Shown here: positions 1-9,476 of the stretch, piece after piece
Layout of the letters: each line of letters starts with the position of its first letter
Position numbering within the stretch: the first letter of the stretch is position 1
NCBI GenBank assembly: GCA_043381765.1
Contig: JBHJMP010000176.1
Coordinates: 1 to 32,588 of the forward strand
From: Collodictyon triciliatum
Lineage: Eukaryota > CRuMs
DNA: 32,588 nt
Direction of reading: 5' to 3'
Translations under genes and position numbers: made by a program
Notes under the pieces: generated by a model
What the model saw: only the letters and a program-made list of their open reading frames with translations
Told to the model about the DNA's origin: nothing
The model's database searches: none

Positions 1-69
1 AAAAAAAAAAAAAAAAAAAAAAAAGCATGTGAAGCATCCACCCTCATTTTACAATTCCCATCTAATAAG

Positions 70-192
70 CATATCAACTCCACTATATGAATGCCAGGAC
101 GCACTTCGAATGGCAGCTAAAAAGAAACTCGAAGGAATGAACTTCGATGATGTATTTTTCGCTAGGTGGGGCTTAGATTTATAGACATTCTG

Positions 193-225
<33 letters not shown>

Positions 226-882
226 CATACATACATACATACATACATACATACATACATACATACATACATACATACATACACACATACATACATACAT
301 ATACTTGGTGGTAATACTAAGCACGAATTTTGTATTGATGTGGTTGTAATTGAAGACATCTATACTTTCAGATTTGCAGGCGGAAAATCACTTCTGTTAA
401 ATGAGGACACACTGAGAAGTGTTGGAGTTACAGATGGAGACGTGATTGAAATTAACATCATGTCAAAAGTATGTTTCATTCCAATCATAGATTAAATTTA
501 AAAGTAAATGAAGAGATTGAGAAATAGCTACTCCACCCAAAAAAATCACACATGTAACTGTTCTGGGTCATGGGTGATATATTCAGTTTTCATCTATAAA
601 TGTTTCGTGTAATTCTTTCCCTTTTTTTTCCCCACCGATTCTTCGCATGTTCGATGGTGCTTTATAGGCCTCAAAGAAATACTCACCAACAATATGAAAC
701 AGCCCAGACACATCCGAAATGATGACTTCGGCTCTGCGGTGAATCTGGCTGGAAAACACAACAAACATTTGGCAAGTGGGCAAAGCTCCTCGACGATGTC
801 GCCTTTGATTCTGGCTTTTACATTAGTCATTGTTGTAGCGGCCACTTTGTTGAATACTATCTTTAAAACACCGTCATACTAA
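70..882 (+). CDS. Ubiquitin-like-domain protein with C-terminal membrane anchor (5' end outside window)
   Basis: Two upstream exons are clear. One ends at 165 with a GT donor and is open back to the window edge. The next, 372-468, joins it in phase through an AG+A arginine codon. Together they read ...[13 protein letters not shown]... then RFAGGKSLL, ...[18 protein letters not shown]. The pattern 'F.GGK.L...DTL...GV.DGD.I.I' is typical of a ubiquitin-like beta-grasp fold. The last coding stretch (about 668-882) ends in a hydrophobic segment ([16 protein letters not shown]) and a seven-residue tail (NTIFKTPSY region) before TAA. That suggests a tail-anchored protein of an intracellular membrane. 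The junction between 468 and 668 does not keep phase with a simple GT-AG intron, so a microexon or another donor is likely. The ubiquitin-like fold is inferred from pattern only, and the partner and pathway are unknown. Confidence 0.55.
196..302. repeat. (CATA)n tetranucleotide microsatellite inside an intron
   Basis: Near-perfect CATA/ACAT tandem repeat. It lies within the intron between the two ubiquitin-like exons (166-371), so the long tyrosine/threonine- and valine/methionine-repeat ORFs here are artefacts. Confidence 0.95.
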
Positions 883-1488
883 TCGCTGCAAACCAAGACC
901 AAATCATAGCATGTAAGGAAAATCCTCAAATATATATATATATATGAATTTGCCAGGGGTATATTCACATATCAGCTATATTTAAAGGGAGAAACGACAA
1001 TTACTGATGAATCCCAAACAAAAAAAAAACACAAAAGTATTCGGAAGTCGTTTATTTGGGATAAGTAAGTAACAAAGATAAATACCATGCAGGAAAGAAA
1101 CGAAAAAAGGGATGAGAAAGAAAAAGAGTACCGATGGTTTCACCATTTATCATCACATTTCCATAAAACACAATCCAAAAAATTACTAAGTGATGAATGT
1201 AGAAACAAAAACAAAAAAAGAGAGATGTGGCATATAATTCATACAAAATATTGCAAGGAAAAGGAATATCATAACCAAGAGTAAATTGTAAAGACGATAA
1301 GAAAGAATACAGCGATTACACAGCCGCAACTCAGCTGCAGTTGTCATCCCTGGCAGAATGCGCACCAGTCGATGGTGTGGCCTCTCTTGAAAGGATTTAT
1401 TCATTAGCACGTACATATCCACTACGCATTGAATGAAAGGGAAAGACACATACGTGCCGTTTATGTATAATAAACAACGAAAAGGGCC
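883..1488. other. Convergent spacer between the ubiquitin-like gene and the kinase gene
   Basis: AT-rich sequence with a short (TA)n run near 932-945 and A-rich runs. Both flanking genes end here, so it should hold two 3' UTRs. I see no conserved coding pattern in any frame. Confidence 0.6.
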
Positions 1489-4400
1489 CTACGGTGCGAC
1501 GCTATTGCCACTCGACAGGGACTTCAAGTATGTTGTGACGGAGCCAGGGTGTTTGTGTGGTCCTCTTGTCTGTTGCAAAGTTGGTTAGTATGTACTTGTA
1601 TATTGTGTTTTCTTTTCCCTTAATTCGATTCAAAGTGGATATTGCGTTATATAGTGTTTGTACGGGAGTCAAATTCATATGAAATCTGACTTACGCTCTT
1701 TCTTGGCGTGGAATCTGGTCGGCCTTTGGAACTTTGACTCTCGGCAAACGACACGGCCTACAACAACAGACACAAAAGAAGAGAGTATTTGTGAGAGGCT
1801 GCATATGCTAATATAATCTATATGACAACAATTCTAATCGATTGAATAAAAACCTTCATTGGCGACTGTCGCCTTGATTTTGCAGCCATAACCGACGGAG
1901 AGCCTGACCGCGTCAGAGATTCTTGGGGTTCTGCAGCCTGTTGTTTGGCGATGGGCTCATTTGTTCATTTTTTTTCGTTTTTTTTAATTTTTTTTTCATT
2001 TTTCATTTTTTTTCATTTTTTTCATTTTTTTCATTTTTTTCATTTTTTTCATTTTTTTCATTTGTTTATTTGCTTTATATGTTTGACAGGTTGCTATGGA
2101 GGCCAACTATGCATCTCTTCATGTTCATATTGGGTTACAAAATATAACATTTAGTATGCAAATGATGTAGCAAACCTGCTTGAGTGCGATGGTGTTCGTT
2201 TCGATGCTTTTGATTCTGACCAGGTGATAAATGTGGGACATTAGTTTGACTGTCAATTATAACGCATGACCTTCATTTGAGAACTCCGCTATTCGGTATA
2301 TAACATATGATAATGGCTTAAAAAAATTATCCTGATGGCTCAAGCGAAAGCTAATTCTTGGGGCATTACCTGTGCAAGATAATAGCGAAGGATGGACGCA
2401 AATCCGGGTCTTCGTCCCAGCAATTTTGAATCAGAGTTGAAAAGGACTCCGGACAATTTTCAGGGATACTTGGTCGAATCTAAAACAGAACGAATGAATT
2501 TAATATATATGTATAAAAAAAAATACCCCTTGCGTTTTAGTAGCTCATTATTGTATCGTTATAATTTTCTTTTTCCTCTCTGAGCTGACTCGAGAGTGGC
2601 TTTGGGTTGTTCAGGTTCACCTGATTCTTCATCACTTCCATTCCCACTTTCATGCCGTTCATATTAGCGTGCGGCTCCTCGCGTGTGAGCATTTCCCATA
2701 ATATAATTCCTAGACGAGTCAGCAAAAGAAATTATTTACTAGTGGTACTGCAAGTGCAAGCATCAGCCTTAAATATATCGTCTTTTTTTTTCTACATTTT
2801 TTTTTAAAAAAAAAAAACGTGTGTACACAAAGTGTAGGTGATTGTCTGTAAATAAGAATGAGTAATGAAGGTGTTCAGAATTTACATCTTTTAAATCGGA
2901 CTGATTTGACCGAAGTACTTGCAAAAGGCTACACATATTTATCTTTGGATTCATTCTTACCGAAACTATATATATCCACTTTTTCGTTGTATCGTTCGCC
3001 TCGTAATATCTCTGGTGCAGTCCACTTCATCGTTCCCACCTGGTCCAGACAAGTCCAATCAAAATAAAGTACACCACAGCTTGGGAATGATTGGCGGGAA
3101 TTTCGGTGAATAAGACTCCATTCATACCTGGGACATAGTTGCATCCTCTACTTTAAATCGAGACATGCCGAAATCCTATATGAGTAGAATATTCTTAGGA
3201 AGAATTTATCAATCGCTTTCGTCAAAGTATGTTTGTCCTGTAACGTTTTTTTTCCATAAGAATATTAAATAGAACTTACAGACACTTTGACAACCCAGTT
3301 TTCATCCACCTGAGGGTCAGTTTTTGAATAAAGGAAAAAATAATATGTAAAAATTCTATGTTAATAACTATGTGCGCTTTTGTTTACTGTCTCTATTCAA
3401 TAACGAGTAAAACGCTCTTCAAAACCAAAATTCAACTTACCAGAAGGTTAGAGCTTTTAAGGTCTCTGTGAATAATGGGTGGATTCCAGCAGTGGAGATA
3501 ATTCATCCCTCGTGCAGCATCGGTTGCCATGGACTATGAATTCGGTTGAGGGAAGGTTAAAGCAATTTGCAAGCTGAATTTAAAAGACGCATATGCGCAT
3601 AATTCTTTCCAAATTCAAAAAAAAATAATTATTATTATTCCTTTCAATTTCCCGAATTCAGAATTAATGCTAAAATAGTTTAGAGAGGCGCTAAGAGCTA
3701 AATAAGGTGACCCTCTGAAAGTGACATCAAGCCAAAATTTACGAGTGATATATATAAAAGATAAAAGTTGATATCCATATAATCCATATTATACCAGAAT
3801 ACGTATCCAATCCATGGTAAGGTCCTGATTGTGTAGAACATGATAAAGGTTGCCACGAGGCATGAACTAGTTTTATATAATACACATAAAAAGTTAATTT
3901 TCTAGGTGGCAAAAAAAAGTATATATATATATATTCATAAAATAACTTTATCTTTACTACCTCTGTCACGAGACACACATGAGGAGGCTCCAAACATGAT
4001 GCCATAAAGAGAACAACATTCGGATGACGAAGCTCGCTGTGGTTCACGAGAAATTAGTCGAAAATAGATAGAAAAGAACGTAAAGAGACCAAAACATAAA
4101 CAGAGTATACTCTTACCACATCATCGAAACCTCCCCTTTGAAATCTTCCAGGCGTTTGGCAACTTGGTTCTGATTGGACAAAACTTTGACTGCAACTTCA
4201 GTATCTCTCCATACTCCCTGCACGCGGTGTGAAGATTTCAATGCACGAGAAAGAAAGAAATGAAGAAAGCGTTAAATAAGACGGATGACATAAATATAGA
4301 TACAGAAAGGCGGAGAAAAATATGATATACTACCTTTGACACAACACCAAAGCTCCCATTTCCCACTTGTGAAAGAATCTGAATGTCATCATATAAGATT

Positions 4401-7400
4401 TCCCAATGGTTTCTTGATGGGACGGACCGAACTCTGTGTGTCGGATAGTCAATATCTTGGCTGTTTGATGAACACGAACTTTCTTGGTTGGAATGCTGCC
4501 GACCATAATTTGTTGTTTCTAATTCCTATAATTCAGACAAGCAAGGGGGAAGAGTAAGAAGACTAAATATAATATTCCACCAAGAATGAGCTATAACTAA
4601 TGTATTGAAGTATTTAAACCGTCGCTCTATCTTTTAACAATAAGTATGTGCACGCGTACAGATGAAGGAAACTCTTTTCATTATAACATGGCTATGTGAC
4701 AACATACTGATATAAGAGTTTTTGATCCTCTATAGAGCCTTCCTTCTGCAGAGTCTAGGTACATTTCTTTCTCGTTGTCCGGAAATCCCAGGCCGATGTG
4801 TAGTTTTTGGTCCTTTGGTGGAAAAAAGGAAGAAAAAAAAGGGAAAAAAAGGAGAGAGCAAAGGAATGATGCTATTTCTTTAAAAAGAAAAATTGCATTC
4901 TACTTCAATCTTGTCATTTTTTTTGAGTATACAAGCAAAGTTAAAAAAAATACTCTATAATGCTTCCTGTCATGTCTTCCGGGAATAGATATTGTGATAT
5001 TTGGTATCTGCGATGTAGAATACTCTGTTCAGTCTTATGGACATGTGACTGGTAGGAAGAAATCAGTAAATATATTTCCAAGAAAAAGGGAGAACATAAT
5101 TAATGGCTAACCGTGAGTTCTTCGTTCAACAGGTCACTAAAAGGATGAGGCTGTGTGATAAACAGGGAAAAAAAGAAGTGAATATAGAGGTATAGTAAGA
5201 AGCTGCATCATTAAATATAGTTATACATGTGTATGTGGCTTAAGATGGTACTGTTTTGATGCAAAATATATCTCAAAACTGACGGGGAACTCGTCGCATT
5301 TGTGAAATGCTTCTTTGAGATTTTTCAAAATCTGATCGAATGACGGCCGACTCGATTGTTCGGCTGCCCAGCAGTTCTCTATTATCTGCATGATGGAAAT
5401 ATATGTAAATGTTTGGAGCAAGGGTTATATGTCTGAAAAGGACAAGATGGTATAGATTTTATTAAAAAGGACTGCTTTTTATTAACTGTCACTTGTTTGA
5501 TTTTTCCTTTGTTATTTTAAGAAAAAAATCTGATTATTACATCCGTATATTCTATAGGGCAATTAGGAAACAAGGGAGGCCTTTTTGGAGGACAATCGTA
5601 TGCAACAGCAATCGCTATTTCGAGATGATTCAAATCCTAAATAATGGAACGAATCCAAGATAATGTTCAATTCATCTTTGACAATATCAAAATTGTTCTT
5701 ATCTACATGTGCGTTTCAATTTCATAAATGTGATACAAATGTGTTTGTTAAAAAAAAAAAAGTAAATACACAACAGACGTAAAGGTGATTAGCTTGTTAG
5801 TTCACGTACCTTGTAAGGCGTAGACCTTGATATCAACTCCCATAATATTATACCAAAGCTAAATTTCCAAGTTTGAGTTAGTACGAAGCAAAAGTTAAAT
5901 ATTTAAGTATGATACGATGATATCACCCGAACTTTATATTCACGGGAATTTCAGTCATTCATGACTGCGTGATTGTGAATCTCTGCATACCTGTATATGT
6001 CTGCTTTTTCAGTATGTTTTTCGTCACGGATAATCTGGTAAGAGAAAAATCAGATTTTAGCAAATGACATAGTATATTTGCTATAATTAGGAGGGATATG
6101 ATATACTGGTGAGATTCTGTAAAAGTATATGTTCAACCTCAGGAGCTGTCCATTGAATTGTTCCAACAGTAATATTTGGTTTTTGCTCTTCTGTTTTGAA
6201 TTTTGAAGTTCCAAAGTCACACACTTTTGCGTTGTACTGATTATCGACCTAATTTTATGTTAAATAAATATCACTGTATGACATTCAACTATTTAGACCA
6301 GCATTTCAACCATCAAACTAACTTCAAAATTGGGTCTTCTAATAACACGATGTAATACAAATGAGTATATCAGATGCATAGATAAAGATAATTAATATAT
6401 GTTATGAGAAATTATTAGAAAAGTATTATAGAAAGGCAGTGTGAAAGTGAATTGACTATAATGATTGTGTTAAAAAGTGTACAAGGATGTTCTTGCTTTT
6501 CAAGTCACAATGAACTATTGGAGGCTTGAAATGGTGCAAGTATTGCATCCCTCGTGCAGCGTCCATAGCCATAGCGATTACAAGCCTCCAGGAAAGTTCT
6601 TGATTTGTATCGTGAATCACTGCGATGTGCGGTTTATTTCAGGGAAGTCGCCAGTAAGGTGGTAAATAAATAAAAGTGTTTCGAAAGTGAAGACGTAATG
6701 ATGAATGATGTTTGATGGTTTAATCATTACCGTCATGAAGACTTCCTTTTCCCATAAATTCTGTGATAATCCACAAATTCTCTGCATTGATTACAACCCC
6801 AATGAAGAGGATGACGTTTGGGTGGCGAAGTTTTCTGTAAGACAATGATTTTTTTAATGTTCCTTTAAATTTGTGCCTGGTTATTGGGATTTTGGCTGTA
6901 AGCCAGTAATAATTGACATTCAAGGATAACTCATTTATCTGATTGCGGGTCTGCCTCGCTTTAATATTTTTTAGTGATATGGAAAACAACAAACCCCATC
7001 AGTATTGTTTCTCTTTCAAATCTTTTGAGGGTCTCTCCTTTGAAGCGTTCTCTATTGAAAAGCTTTTTTACCGCGATGGATGTTCCTTGCCAGTAACCTT
7101 CGTATACTTCTCCATAGGTTCCACACGCTGGAACAAATTGAGAAAGTAGTTTAATTGGATATTTACTGTAGTGCTATGAAGTATAAATAAAATGACCTGC
7201 AAATTTTTCAGAAACTTAAAAAAAAAAAAAAACTGGATAAAAAGAGAAGGGGGAAAAGGGGGAAAGGGGGAAAGGCAGTAGAATATTGTTTATGCGTGGC
7301 TTGCACTTACAAACTTGTGAGAGCAACTGAACGTCCGTGATTTCTAATCTAAAATCATCTGATATACTAGAGTTGACTGTATGATTATCCCGAGAATATG

Positions 7401-7760
7401 ATTGAATATAATATTGTGTTGAATTAGGTAGATACTTAGTTAATGCTGTGTAACTACATTATATATATGAAATCAATTTCAATAACAAGTATTGCTCCTG
7501 GGATAAATTCTATATATAATTAGCAAACTTGTGGAATTAAGGAAGGGATGAAGTTAAAAAAAAGGGTCACTCGCTATAGTTGATCAAAGGAGGAGAGAAA
7601 CCTCCACCGGTCATAGAGTCTTTTATTATGTAATCGAGCGGATAGATAGTTAAATCGCGAGAAAAGACAGACCTTGATACTTTCTCTGAGCCGTGGAATC
7701 TCGCTCTCCCGTTTCTCGGCCCAAGTCTGTTATCCGGAATACGGAACCACGAGAGCGCAT
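1489..7760 (-). CDS. Tandem TKL (RAF-like) serine/threonine protein kinase with two kinase domains
   Basis: Exons in transcript order: 7681-7760, 7311-7453, 6995-7127, 6731-6834, 6483-6619, 6138-6248, 5991-6034, 5810-5858, 5541-5636, 5284-5385, 5112-5150, 4954-5048, 4708-4812, 4334-4525, 4117-4217, 3961-4036, 3795-3866, 3441-3533, 3280-3309, 3128-3175, 2961-3039, 2621-2709, 2370-2479, 2176-2215, 1854-1937, 1695-1757, 1489-1569; about 798 residues. Kinase 1 (about 68-330): SCGTYGEV loop, AVKKLF lysine, FERETILMG helix [10 protein letters not shown] loop, [20 protein letters not shown]. Kinase 2 (about 460-712): [53 protein letters not shown]. The tail is Ser/Pro/Lys-rich. Phase agrees everywhere except exon 4954-5048 to 4708-4812, where a microexon or one-base error is needed. 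Two adjacent genes are possible, but only 133 bp separate the kinase 1 end from the linker exon, in phase. Kinase 1 lacks the HRD arginine and the first loop glycine but keeps Lys, Glu, Asp and DFG, so it may be weakly active or regulatory. The family assignment is strong; upstream signal and substrate are unknown. Confidence 0.85.
1966..2063. repeat. (CATTTTTT)n repeat in a kinase intron
   Basis: Irregular 7- to 9-base tandem unit in the intron between exons 2176-2215 and 1854-1937. It generates spurious phenylalanine/serine/histidine-rich ORFs on the plus strand. Confidence 0.85.
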
Positions 7761-7956
7761 AAAGATAACCAACTTATATGCTGCGAATGACTATGTTGTC
7801 TTTGATCAATAAAACTTTATCCAATTCAAAATAAGTTAAGATGGTATTGGCTGTTGTTTTTACAACTATGTTTACATGAAAAATTGTGTGTAATTTCCTC
7901 TATAATGCAGATACACAGAGAGATGGATAGAACGTGACCCTGACCCAGGCTTGTAA

Positions 7957-8118
<162 letters not shown>

Positions 8119-8176
8119 TGATTTTAAAAAAAGAAGACAATATTACAAATGAGTTGTATTTCGACTGTTTTCCTAC

Positions 8177-8239
8177 CAAGCCCATCACGATGAGGACAAG
8201 CCCGATGACTACGAGCAGATATGTGTAGATTGAGTCCAT
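8177..8239 (-). CDS. Possible first exon of a very small membrane protein
   Basis: An ATG opens 21 codons, MDSIYTYLLVVIGLVLIVMG plus Leu, which form one hydrophobic helix, followed by a GTAGGA donor. The following DNA is the trinucleotide repeat. A candidate acceptor just beyond it (around 7950) would continue in phase for about 40 residues to a TGA near 7826. That second part has no recognisable feature. It could be a small single-pass protein of the ER or another membrane, or chance. No ribosomal or family signature is visible. The start codon is within 500 bp of the kinase start on the same strand. Confidence 0.3.
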
Positions 8240-8478
8240 TTTCCTCCCTCCACGATCGGGTATAAAAAATGATGGGAGATAATGCCCCAGTCAAGAGGAC
8301 GGTCTTTTGGTGTTGGGAGGACTCAGCGCGCTTGATTCTGTCCTTTTGTATAAGAATACTTAGCCAGCAAATATATAAATATATATATCGATGTAAGAGT
8401 AAACTAATCTCTTAAGTAATAATGACGAGGTATTGGGAACACTTTTACAGGATTGAATCCCGATTCGCATTTTGGTGG

Positions 8479-8617
<139 letters not shown>

Positions 8618-8648
8618 TGCTCATTCTTCACTGCAGAGGTGTTGAGCA

Positions 8649-8649
<1 letters not shown>

Positions 8650-8681
<32 letters not shown>
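8650..8681. repeat. Poly(A) tract
   Basis: About 32 A residues. It follows the GT array by about 35 bp. No coding sequence of retroelement type precedes it, so I do not call a retroposon. Confidence 0.9.
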
Positions 8682-8685
<4 letters not shown>

Positions 8686-9063
8686 AAGAAAAATATAAAT
8701 GTTTGATTTCAAGTAGCAGCGAAGGCGATATTTGTACTGGATTTAATATGCTGTTCATCATTTTGTTAGCGTGCAGCATTTTGATCTGAGTGAGCCATGT
8801 TTCATTCGCACCGCGGCCTTTGTGCAGGACCGAACGAGAAGCTATGTAATCGCTGTGCTTTGCACTTGCAATCACCAGCAGAAAAGAAGCCTTTGAATGA
8901 GTCACAGGCGATTACTTTGACCAAGCGCACAAGCAAAAGAAATCCTTCCTGAGAAAAGCTTCTTCATACTTGAGGAAGAGGCAGGATCAGTCAGCTGAGC
9001 GCGCCGACTATCGAACGCCAGCAACACCGCCTGTGTTTTTTGTTTGTTTCAATCCCTTGCGAA

Positions 9064-9476
9064 ATGGAAGAGCAGGTTCTGCCGAAAAAGTGGACGCGAA
9101 CAACGACAAAGTGGAAAGCAAGGTACTTCTCAGCGATTGCAATAATACCTGAACTGGACATTCGTAGAAAATTCCCTCATGCGTCTAATTGTTTTGTTCT
9201 AATATGGTATGATTAAAATTGTTTAGGCTATTCATGGATTATGCACATAATTAGATAATTCTTTGTCCTAGGGAGCTCGGGTTTGTGGTGCAGACCACAG
9301 AACCCCCATATTCCCAACGACTATTTAGGATTCCCAATGCGTTTTATTCTTTTGTGTGGTATCAGGGAAAGGAGGGACAGCAAGCGGCCGAGATTCCGGC
9401 TTCTATGTGCCTCGCTTCTCCATGCCTGGCGAGCAAGGGTCTGTCTGCTGGCAAACAGGTTATGTCTTTCCGATGA
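9064..9476 (+). CDS. Doubtful small two-exon ORF, 87 residues
   Basis: Exon 9064-9122 starts at ATG (MEEQVLPKKWTRTTTKWKAR) and stops at a GTACTT donor. Exon 9272-9476 follows a CTAG acceptor and joins in phase. The sum is 264 bases, exactly 88 codons with the TGA. The second exon includes YSQRLFRIPNAFYSFVWYQG, which looks protein-like. I recognise no family. The stop overlaps the last 17 bases of the opposite-strand ABCG gene, so the 3' ends would interlock. It could be a real small protein or a chance frame in the 3' flank of the transporter. Confidence 0.35.

Noticed and set aside
196-302. CRISPR-like or satellite array
   Set aside because: Uniform 4-base unit with no spacers; a plain microsatellite.
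8640-8700. Poly(A) end of a retroposon
   Set aside because: No target-site duplication, reverse transcriptase, or tRNA-like or SINE-like body seen upstream.
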